From Pseudomonadota bacterium (lineage in GTDB: Bacteria; Pseudomonadota; Gammaproteobacteria; Burkholderiales; Methylophilaceae), in assembly GCA_029549705.1 (NCBI GenBank), contig JAKPIR010000028.1, positions 1 to 5,037 on the forward strand: DNA of 5,037 nt. Reading direction: 5' to 3'. Of this stretch, positions 1 to 5,037 are shown piece after piece. Position numbers and translations under genes: made by a program. Under the pieces are notes generated by a model. The model worked only from the letters and a program-made list of their open reading frames with translations. It did not search any database and was not told the DNA's origin. Every line of letters begins with the position of its first letter. Position 1 is the stretch's first letter.

Positions 1-63
1 AAATAGACACTCAGCAAGCAAATCTCTGAGTAGTGGTTTGAAAGATTTTAGTGGGGAACTCAT
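1..63 (-). CDS. Possible start of an unidentified EPS-locus gene (partial)
   Basis: A minus-strand reading frame opens with ATG at 63-61 and stays open for 21 codons to the window edge; it starts MSSPLKSFKPLLRDLLAECL. The in-frame stop just upstream (TGA at 81-79) makes this ATG the first possible start, and the other two minus-strand frames are closed by stops here. It lies 122 bp downstream of epsB in the same direction, so it is probably the next gene of the EPS locus. No convincing Shine-Dalgarno sequence precedes the ATG, which weakens the call. The visible residues carry no signal peptide or known motif. A basic, leucine-rich N-terminus of this kind would fit a cytoplasmic EPS-modifying enzyme, for example one of the polysaccharide-deacetylase type, but that is a guess and no function is assigned. 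Confidence 0.4.
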   Translation of the reverse strand, partial: MSSPLKSFKPLLRDLLAECLF

Positions 64-86
64 ATTGATATTAATAGCTCATTTGG

Positions 87-114
87 AGTATCCCAGTTTG
101 TTTAAACGGATACT
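87..114. repeat. 7-bp inverted repeat between epsB and the next gene
   Basis: AGTATCC (87-93) and GGATACT (108-114) are perfect reverse complements around a 14-base loop that ends in the palindrome GTTTAAAC. The repeat lies in the 122-bp gap after the epsB stop. Neither strand has a clear T-run after the stem, so it is not a standard intrinsic terminator. It could be a weak transcription or mRNA-processing hairpin or a protein-binding site. Only the symmetry is certain. Confidence 0.4.
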
Positions 115-185
115 TAAGTTGTTAAATAAATTTGGTAACCATCTTTATTATTTTAATTCTGCCTGCATACCGTGCATTTAAGTTA

Positions 186-1616
186 CTAATAAGCGCCTTT
201 GCCAGTAAATGCAAATACGGTGCGGAATAGAATGGAAATATCCAACCAAATAGACCAATTATTGATGTATTCAATATCGGATTCAATTCGCTGCACCATT
301 TGTTCAATATCAACTGTTTCACCCCTCAATCCTCTGACTTGGGCTAATCCAGTGATGCCAGGTTTAATGTGGTGACGTGCAAAATAGTCAAAAATTCGCT
401 GAGAATACTCTTTGTCATGCTGTACCGCATGCGGACGCGGACCAACTAAGGACATGTCGCCTGTGAGCACGTTAAAGATTTGTGGTAACTCATCCAGACT
501 GGTTTTTCGAATAAACGCACCAACACGAGTAATTCTGCTGTCGCCCTTAGTCGCTTGCTTTAACTTGCCAGGCTCTTCCTGATGAACGTACATGCTGCGA
601 AACTTCCAAATTTTAAATGATTTCCCGCTCCAGCCAGCGCGATTTTGTCTAAAAAATACCGGGCCTGGGCTATCTAGTTTTACTGCAATCGCCACAGCGA
701 TGAGAATCGGAAAAATCATTAACAATATCAAGACGGATAGCACTTTATCTACAACTGACTTCAATAGCAGGCGCATACCGATGAGTGGTGTTTCTGAAAG
801 CGTCAATACTGGAATGCCTGAAATCTCTTTAACGCTATGATTCACGAGTCTTAAAGCAAAAATATCTGGAATCCAATGAATAGCGACATGTTTGTCTATG
901 ACATCCATGTAAATCTTTTCAAGCTCTATTGAGGATTTTAGCGGTGTGACAATATAGATTGTGCTAATGTCATGTTGATCAATTAACGCGGCTAAATCAT
1001 TTACATCACCAAGTACAGCAGGGTCATTTTTTCTGCCAGCTGCTTTTCGACCACTGGCCTTATTGTCTTCATCTAATAATTTAACAAAGCCAATGACTTG
1101 CTCGCCAACCCAAGGGTTATCTGAAATTCTGTGTTGTAAATAGTAAGCAAGTCTGCTTTGTCCGACAATTAGAACTTTTTCATTTTGTTGCGCATGCCGT
1201 ACGATGTTCTTGTAGACTAGCCTGAAAAGCATGTGGATTACAAGCTGAGCAATAAATCCTGCAATATATAACTGGGCAATCAAGTTTCGAGAATATATTT
1301 CACTTTGCTTTGTTAAAAAAGCGAGTACGACTAAAATGAAAAAAGTAAGCGTCCATGCTTTTAATAGATTTAACGCTTTGTCTACTGCGTGACCATTACT
1401 TCTGTAAATCGCAAATCGGTCATATGTTAAAGCCATGACAACCAAAAGTACTAATATTAAATTGATGTAAGGCGAGTACAATGCACCCATGTGACGCACT
1501 ATCAATCCCCAGGCGATGCCTATTACGGCAGCGCCGTCAAGTAGTTGTTGAATGATGTTACTGAAACTACTGCGTCGCTGTAAAAGTGTTTTTGAGCCAG
1601 ATTGTCTATATGCCAT
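186..1616 (-). CDS. epsB: Undecaprenyl-phosphate sugar phosphotransferase (WcaJ/EpsB type), EPS initiation
   Basis: This is a polyprenyl-phosphate hexose-1-phosphate transferase. It moves a sugar phosphate, probably glucose-1-phosphate, from a UDP-sugar to undecaprenyl phosphate on the inner membrane and so starts each EPS repeat unit. The 476-aa length is typical of the large WcaJ-like class. Hydrophobic segments lie near residues 27-40, 50-66, 88-101 and 113-131. A Rossmann-like CoA_binding_3-type domain spans about 146-275. The catalytic bacterial sugar transferase domain runs from about 285 to 476, with a membrane helix broken at Pro303, DSPGPVFFRQNRAG (315-328), FKIWKFRSM (334-342), the catalytic Asp-Glu pair in DELPQ (D375, E376), LVGPRPH (390-396) and KPGITGLAQVRG (418-429). 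The ATG start at 1616 gives the expected short basic N-terminus, although its ribosome site is weak. It lies 62 bp after epsA with no clear promoter between, suggesting co-transcription. The family is certain; the sugar, and the symbol (by analogy with the Methylobacillus methanolan locus), are inferred. Confidence 0.93.
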   Translation of the reverse strand: MAYRQSGSKTLLQRRSSFSNIIQQLLDGAAVIGIAWGLIVRHMGALYSPYINLILVLLVVMALTYDRFAIYRSNGHAVDKALNLLKAWTLTFFILVVLAFLTKQSEIYSRNLIAQLYIAGFIAQLVIHMLFRLVYKNIVRHAQQNEKVLIVGQSRLAYYLQHRISDNPWVGEQVIGFVKLLDEDNKASGRKAAGRKNDPAVLGDVNDLAALIDQHDISTIYIVTPLKSSIELEKIYMDVIDKHVAIHWIPDIFALRLVNHSVKEISGIPVLTLSETPLIGMRLLLKSVVDKVLSVLILLMIFPILIAVAIAVKLDSPGPVFFRQNRAGWSGKSFKIWKFRSMYVHQEEPGKLKQATKGDSRITRVGAFIRKTSLDELPQIFNVLTGDMSLVGPRPHAVQHDKEYSQRIFDYFARHHIKPGITGLAQVRGLRGETVDIEQMVQRIESDIEYINNWSIWLDISILFRTVFAFTGKGAY

Positions 1617-1678
1617 TGGTATTGCCGTAAATACTTTTTAATTAATTCGTTATTATGACAGCTTTATAAATGCATTAC

Positions 1679-2446
1679 CTAATTCAGTTTTGGCGGCACA
1701 TAGGTCGCTACGGCCTGCGCACGGCAAGAAACATCTAATTTGCTAAAAATACGTTTTAAGTGATTTTTAACAGTATTGGGGCTGATGCTCAAAATCATGC
1801 TGATTTCAAAGTTTGTTTTACCCATTCTTACCCAATGAATAATTTCATGTTCGCGGTCGCTTAAGCCTTGTACGTGATATTCGGAGAGATCATCTTCTTC
1901 CGAATCCGCAGACTCTAAACTTTCGATTCTGCGAAGTGCCGCATCTAAGTGGGGCATGAACATGCCCAACACAGAAGACGTCACTGGAAACTCTGATTGT
2001 TTATCCATAAAGATGTAAAGGCAATCGTTATTGCCGCGAATATCGCGCACGCCATAAACTAAAATTGAATTAATCACAGAAAGCTGGTTGTTAAAGAAAG
2101 CAGGCACGCCATCTGCATTAGGATCTACAGAAAAGTTGTTAATTCTGTACCAGCGCTCACTATTCGCAAGCCATCTTTGATAAAGATCAGACATCAGATG
2201 ATCAATATGCCCGGGGGACTCACGCAGTGACTGCGTACGTATACCTGGAATGTTAGAACTGACATCGTAATTGAGAGCCCCCTTGTTGAAGTCGCCCCAA
2301 ACCGCTATTAATACATCATGCGGAAAAATTTTAGCGAGATCATCTTGTTGCCATCTAAAAAAATCAACATGCTTCTTGATTTTATAAGAACGTTGTATGA
2401 CATCAATCAGCGTTTCCCAATGATTGTTTTGTAAAGTAGCAGCCAT
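1679..2446 (-). CDS. epsA: LuxR-family regulator EpsA (exosortase B/PEP-CTERM-associated)
   Basis: This is a DNA-binding regulator expected to control the adjacent EPS genes. The 255-aa protein has a C-terminal LuxR/FixJ-type helix-turn-helix at about 195-247. It starts LSDREHEII and continues through MGKTNFEISMILSISPNTVKNHL to the KLDVSCRAQAV end, all matching the family consensus. The N-terminal ~175 residues show neither a phospho-receiver pattern nor an autoinducer-domain signature. They fit the EpsA family (TIGR03020), found beside exosortase-B/EPS loci and named from Methylobacillus methanolan synthesis. A linker at about 178-190 is rich in acidic residues. The ATG at 2446 is preceded by GGAG with a 10-base gap, a good ribosome site. 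A sigma-54-type promoter lies about 45 bp upstream of the ATG, so transcription probably needs RpoN and an AAA+ activator. epsB follows in the same direction. What EpsA senses, and its targets, cannot be read from the sequence. Confidence 0.88.
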   Translation of the reverse strand: MAATLQNNHWETLIDVIQRSYKIKKHVDFFRWQQDDLAKIFPHDVLIAVWGDFNKGALNYDVSSNIPGIRTQSLRESPGHIDHLMSDLYQRWLANSERWYRINNFSVDPNADGVPAFFNNQLSVINSILVYGVRDIRGNNDCLYIFMDKQSEFPVTSSVLGMFMPHLDAALRRIESLESADSEEDDLSEYHVQGLSDREHEIIHWVRMGKTNFEISMILSISPNTVKNHLKRIFSKLDVSCRAQAVATYVPPKLN

Positions 2447-2490
2447 TTTGTATTCACTCCATATTCAAAATTACAATTTACTAAGACTAT

Positions 2491-2506
2491 TGCAAGTTGA
2501 ATGCCA
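2491..2506 (-). promoter_or_regulatory. Sigma-54 (RpoN) promoter of epsA
   Basis: Read on the minus strand, the site is TGGCAT-N5-TTGCA. The GG (2505-2504) and GC (2493-2492) are exactly 12 bp apart, as required for the -24/-12 elements, and only the last base of the TGGCAC box differs. The predicted transcript starts near 2480, giving a 34-nt leader that contains the GGAG ribosome site of epsA. Orientation, spacing and distance to the gene all agree. No comparable sigma-70 promoter is visible closer to epsA. Confidence 0.75.
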
Positions 2507-2588
2507 GTGAATGAATGAAATATTTATGATAAAAAACAATAGGTTGAAAAAAACATTAATTGAGAATGATTTTGGATTGACGTAATCT

Positions 2589-2625
2589 TGACACTTTTGT
2601 CATGTAAATGCGCAATCATCTGACA
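2589..2625. promoter_or_regulatory. Candidate enhancer site of TGACA/TGTCA repeats upstream of the epsA promoter
   Basis: Three copies of one pentamer occur in alternating orientation: TGACA (2589-2593), TGTCA (2598-2602) and TGACA (2621-2625). The first two form a perfect inverted repeat around CTTT. The cluster lies about 110-145 bp upstream of the predicted sigma-54 start near 2480, the usual place for binding sites of NtrC-type activators. In PEP-CTERM/exosortase organisms the likely candidate would be a PrsR-type response regulator, but its site cannot be confirmed from one copy. A related TTGACG lies at 2577-2582. Confidence 0.4.
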
Positions 2626-2643
2626 GTTTGTGTGCGCTTTAAT

Positions 2644-2656
2644 ATTCAATTTGAAT
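2644..2656. repeat. Perfect 13-bp palindrome, possible operator
   Basis: ATTCAA (2644-2649) and TTGAAT (2651-2656) are exact reverse complements around one T. The site is in the non-coding stretch between epsA and the tRNA. It touches the -35-like element of a plus-strand promoter-like sequence (TTGACT at 2656-2661, 16-bp gap, TATATT at 2678-2683). The size suits a dimeric repressor site, but in AT-rich DNA chance occurrence is quite possible. Confidence 0.3.
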
Positions 2657-2706
2657 TGACTGTAGCTTCTTTAATTCTATATTAATAAAGTAGCCTCAAA
2701 GCTGAC

Positions 2707-2733
2707 CGAAAATTTTCATTAAAATCATTTTCG
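2707..2733 (-). terminator. Weak hairpin downstream of tRNA-Leu, possible transcript end
   Basis: CGAAAAT (2707-2713) pairs perfectly with ATTTTCG (2727-2733) across a 13-base loop, beginning 16 bp beyond the mature 3' end of the minus-strand tRNA. The position suits a tRNA transcript end. However, the stem is AT-rich, the loop is long and no T-run follows on the minus strand, so it is a poor intrinsic terminator and may only be a processing hairpin. Confidence 0.25.
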
Positions 2734-2749
2734 ATTTATAGTGTAGCGA

Positions 2750-2834
2750 TGGTGCCCAGAAGAGAACTCGAATCTCCACATCTTTCGATACTAGTACCTG
2801 AAACTAGCGCGTCTACCAATTCCGCCATCTGGGC
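2750..2834 (-). tRNA. tRNA-Leu (anticodon CAG)
   Basis: The minus strand folds as a complete 85-nt class II tRNA that decodes CUG leucine codons. The acceptor stem GCCCAGA/TCTGGGC is a perfect 7-bp helix, followed by discriminator A and an encoded CCA (2752-2750). The D-arm has the typical leucine GGCGGAATTGGTAGACGC pattern. The anticodon stem CTAGT/ACTAG encloses the loop TTCAGGT, giving CAG. The long variable arm has an ATC-GAAA-GAT stem-loop. The T-arm is GGAGA-TTCGAGT-TCTCT, so the pair normally seen as G53-C61 is A-U here, which still pairs. The layout closely follows the E. coli CAG leucine tRNA. It is transcribed away from rnr and towards the EPS genes. Confidence 0.97.
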
Positions 2835-2950
2835 ATGTAAGCTTATTTGTTTTAGCATGATTCAATGATATCAGGATAAAACGTATTAAAATTAAACCAT
2901 CAATTCAGTGCTAGTGCGCATTATAACAGTTTCATCATAAAGGGTAATCC
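2835..2950. promoter_or_regulatory. Divergent promoter region for tRNA-Leu and rnr
   Basis: This 116-bp spacer must hold the start of both tRNA-Leu (minus) and rnr (plus). For the tRNA, a fair match is TTGATG (2903-2898) with a 17-bp gap to TTTATC (2880-2875); TATCAT (2870-2865) is another -10-like box. For rnr, TATAAC (2922-2927) is a plausible -10, giving a leader of roughly 17 nt, but no good -35 stands upstream of it. The rnr ribosome site AAAGGG ends 6 bp before its ATG. The individual boxes are uncertain; the need for two divergent promoters is firm. Confidence 0.4.
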
Positions 2951-5037
2951 ATGTCGCCGAGTAAAAAAAGCAACCAAAATAAAAATACAAGAAAACTAGA
3001 CCCGTTTTTTGAGCGTGAATCTAGCAAATATGAACATCCGTTGCCAAGTCGCGAATACATTTTATCTATCATGACTGAGCAAGGCGTGCCTCTAAACATA
3101 GAGCAGCTTTATACATTGCTAGATATTGGGCAAGAAGAACGAGATAGTTTTGCAAAACGGTTAAACGCAATGGAGCGAGAAGGACAAATTATACGCAACC
3201 GCAAAAATGCGCTGTGCATTGCTGATAAGCTTGATTTAATCGCAGGGGTTGTGCAGGGCCACCCTGATGGTTTTGGTTTTTTGGTGCCAGATGACAAAAC
3301 CAAATATCCTGAAGATTTATTTTTAAGCCCTAAAGAGATGTCGCAAGTGATGCATGGCGACCGTGCTTTTGTGCGCATGGCAGGCTTAGATAGGCGCGGC
3401 AGACCTGAAGGCAAGATTGTTGAAGTGATTGAGCGCCGCACGCAAAAGCTAGTAGGGCGCGTGTTGCAAACCAGTGGTGTGACTATCGTTGCCGCTGAAG
3501 ATAAGCGCATCAACTTAGATATTTTGATTCCTTACCACTTAGATTTAGGGGCAAAGCCCGGCCAAGTGGTGATGGTGGAACTGACTTCTCAGCCGTCTGC
3601 GCATGCCCAGCCAATGGGTAAAGTGGTTGAAATTCTGGGTAACTATGCCGATAGTGGTATGGAAATTGAAATCGCCCTGCGCAAACACAATTTACCGCAT
3701 GAATTCAGTCCAGAAGCGGTCAGACAGGCAGAGTCCTATCCAAAACTGGTGCAACCAGAAGATTATAAAGACCGCATTGATTGCCGTGAAATGCCGCTCA
3801 TTACCATTGATGGCGAAACCGCGCGCGATTTTGATGATGCCGTTTTTGCCGAGCCACAAGGTAAAGGCTGGCGTTTGGTGGTTGCGATTGCTGATGTGAG
3901 TTTTTACGTGAAACCGAATGATGCGCTAGATAAAGGTGCGATTCAGCGTGGTAATTCGGTGTATTTCCCACGCCGCGTGATTCCGATGTTGCCAGAAGCC
4001 TTATCAAACGGTTTATGCTCGCTTAACCCCGATGTAGAACGTTTGTGCATGATTTGCGATATGCAGGTGGATGGCGCAGGTATTGTGAAGCAATTTAAGT
4101 TTTACCCTTCAGTGATGCGTTCAAAAGCACGCATGACTTACACGCAAGTGCATGAAATTTTGCAAAATCCAGAAGGTGAATTGGCGCAAGAATACACATG
4201 GCTCATGCCGCATTTGCAGCATTTGCAAGGTGTTTATAAATTGATGCTGGCACAGCGCGAAAAACGCGGTGCCATTGAGTTTGAAACCTCAGAAACCATC
4301 ATGATGTTTAATGAAAATGGCAAAATTGAAAGCATTGTACCCAGCCACCGTAACGAAGCCCACAAGCTCATTGAAGAATGTATGTTAGCTGCCAACGTAT
4401 GCGCGGCTGAATTTTTATTAAAGCATGAACACCCCGCGCTTTATCGCATCCACGAAGGCCCCACGCCTGAAAAACTCGAGTTGCTTCGCACCTTTATGGG
4501 CGAGTTTGGCTTTGGTGTGGGCGGTGGCGATAAACCGCATGCCAAAGATTACGGCAAATTGCTGGCGCGCATCAAAGAGCGCCCCGATGCACAACTGTTG
4601 CAAACCGTGTTATTGCGTTCAATGCAGCAAGCGGTTTACAGCCCCGATAACGTCGGCCATTTTGGTTTGGCCTATGAAGCTTACACACACTTTACCTCGC
4701 CGATTCGCCGTTACCCCGATTTATTGATACATCGTGCCATTAAAGCGGTTCTCAATGGCGAAAAATATAAGGCAGGGGATTGGAATCAACTGGGAATTCA
4801 ATGCTCCATGACTGAGCGCCGCGCCGATGATGCCACGCGCGATGTCACCAATTGGCTCAAATGCTTTTACATGCAAGATAAAATTGGTGAAGTATTTGAA
4901 GGCACGGTAGCAGGCGTCACTAGCTTTGGCTTATTTGTGGCGTTGGATGGCGTGTATGTAGAAGGCTTATTGCATGTCACCGAGCTTGGCAACGATTACT
5001 TCCACTTTGATAAAGCGCGGGGTGTTCATGCTTTAAT
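2951..5037 (+). CDS. rnr: Ribonuclease R (3' end cut by the window edge)
   Basis: RNase R is a processive 3'-to-5' exoribonuclease of the RNase II/RNB family. It degrades structured RNA and takes part in rRNA and tRNA quality control and tmRNA-linked mRNA decay. The window shows 695 codons and no stop; the E. coli enzyme has 813 residues, so roughly 100 or more are missing. In order, there is a basic tail (1-30), a winged-helix RNA-binding domain (about 31-90), a first cold-shock domain (about 95-145, GVVQGHPDGFGFLVPDD), a second (about 165-235), the RNB nuclease domain (about 275-620) and the start of the S1 domain (from about 646, GEVFEGTVAGVTSFGLFVAL). The metal-binding aspartates are intact in DGETARDFDDA (D287, D293, D295, D296), as is THFTSPIRRYPDL (579-591). 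The ATG at 2951 follows AAAGGG at good spacing and gives the full N-terminal domain. The gene is divergent from tRNA-Leu. In many proteobacteria rlmB follows rnr, but that lies outside the window. Confidence 0.97.
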   Translation, partial: MSPSKKSNQNKNTRKLDPFFERESSKYEHPLPSREYILSIMTEQGVPLNIEQLYTLLDIGQEERDSFAKRLNAMEREGQIIRNRKNALCIADKLDLIAGVVQGHPDGFGFLVPDDKTKYPEDLFLSPKEMSQVMHGDRAFVRMAGLDRRGRPEGKIVEVIERRTQKLVGRVLQTSGVTIVAAEDKRINLDILIPYHLDLGAKPGQVVMVELTSQPSAHAQPMGKVVEILGNYADSGMEIEIALRKHNLPHEFSPEAVRQAESYPKLVQPEDYKDRIDCREMPLITIDGETARDFDDAVFAEPQGKGWRLVVAIADVSFYVKPNDALDKGAIQRGNSVYFPRRVIPMLPEALSNGLCSLNPDVERLCMICDMQVDGAGIVKQFKFYPSVMRSKARMTYTQVHEILQNPEGELAQEYTWLMPHLQHLQGVYKLMLAQREKRGAIEFETSETIMMFNENGKIESIVPSHRNEAHKLIEECMLAANVCAAEFLLKHEHPALYRIHEGPTPEKLELLRTFMGEFGFGVGGGDKPHAKDYGKLLARIKERPDAQLLQTVLLRSMQQAVYSPDNVGHFGLAYEAYTHFTSPIRRYPDLLIHRAIKAVLNGEKYKAGDWNQLGIQCSMTERRADDATRDVTNWLKCFYMQDKIGEVFEGTVAGVTSFGLFVALDGVYVEGLLHVTELGNDYFHFDKARGVHAL

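Larger units (their letters stand above)
2626..2749. other. AT-rich non-coding spacer between the epsA control region and tRNA-Leu
   Basis: No credible reading frame is seen on either strand. The stretch holds the 13-bp palindrome at 2644-2656, a promoter-like pair pointing right (2656-2683) and an AT-rich inverted repeat near the tRNA end (2707-2733). Nothing else is recognised, and there is no duplicated tRNA 3' end that would mark an integration site. Confidence 0.5.

Noticed and set aside
122..322. Minus-strand frame of 66 codons overlapping the 3' end of epsB
   Set aside because: It is an out-of-frame reading of the conserved C-terminal end of the sugar transferase, extended into the AT-rich gap; no ribosome site supports it.
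592..840. Plus-strand reading frame of 82 codons opposite epsB
   Set aside because: It lies wholly antisense to the conserved catalytic part of epsB, has no recognisable protein features and no convincing ribosome site.
1617..1678. Separate promoter for epsB in the epsA-epsB gap
   Set aside because: A CATAAT -10-like box is present but has no matching -35, and there is no -24/-12 pair; read-through from epsA is the simpler explanation.
2588..2616. Plus-strand TTGACA as the -35 box of a sigma-70 promoter
   Set aside because: The hexamer is perfect, but 16-18 bp downstream there is no acceptable -10 box (CGCAAT at 17 bp). The TGACA is better explained as part of the repeated half-sites.
2750..2834. 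Duplicated tRNA 3' end (att site) or a nearby integrase within the window
   Set aside because: No second copy of the T-arm/acceptor sequence and no recombinase gene could be found in the window.
3109..3513. Minus-strand reading frame of 134 codons opposite rnr
   Set aside because: The composition is rich in Ser, Arg and Pro, as expected from reading a coding strand backwards. The plus strand here encodes the conserved winged-helix and cold-shock domains of RNase R.
3603..4727. Several shorter frames on both strands within rnr
   Set aside because: All overlap the intact RNase R nuclease domain in other frames and show no family motifs.
1..5037. CRISPR array, insertion sequence or riboswitch
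   Set aside because: No regularly spaced repeats, transposase motifs, terminal repeats or recognisable aptamer pattern were seen on either strand.

Overview
The window looks like chromosomal DNA of a betaproteobacterium. The best guess is the Methylophilaceae (the Methylotenera / Methylobacillus type of methylotroph). This rests on moderate to low GC and on an EpsA-type LuxR regulator followed by an EpsB/WcaJ-type sugar-phosphate transferase, the arrangement known from methanolan exopolysaccharide loci. The assignment is by recognition of protein families, not by a search.

Layout. Positions 1-2506 hold the head of an exopolysaccharide (EPS) locus on the minus strand: a sigma-54-type promoter (2491-2506), the regulator epsA (1679-2446), the membrane initiating transferase epsB (186-1616), and probably the first 21 codons of a third gene running off the left edge (1-63). 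Positions 2507-2749 are an AT-rich non-coding stretch. It carries TGTCA/TGACA inverted repeats placed where an enhancer-binding activator would sit, plus other short palindromes. A minus-strand tRNA-Leu(CAG) with encoded CCA lies at 2750-2834. A 116-bp divergent spacer follows, and then rnr (RNase R) on the plus strand from 2951, cut by the right edge after 695 codons.

How it fits together. EpsB would load the first sugar phosphate onto undecaprenyl phosphate. EpsA is the DNA-binding regulator named for its association with exosortase-B/PEP-CTERM and EPS clusters. The sigma-54 promoter in front of epsA matches the established link between PEP-CTERM/exosortase systems, RpoN and the PrsK/PrsR two-component pair. 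This suggests a cascade from an RpoN-dependent activator to EpsA to EPS genes. tRNA-Leu and rnr are housekeeping genes, and the EPS locus begins just beyond the 3' side of the tRNA. No wholly new system is visible; the most informative part is the epsA regulatory region.
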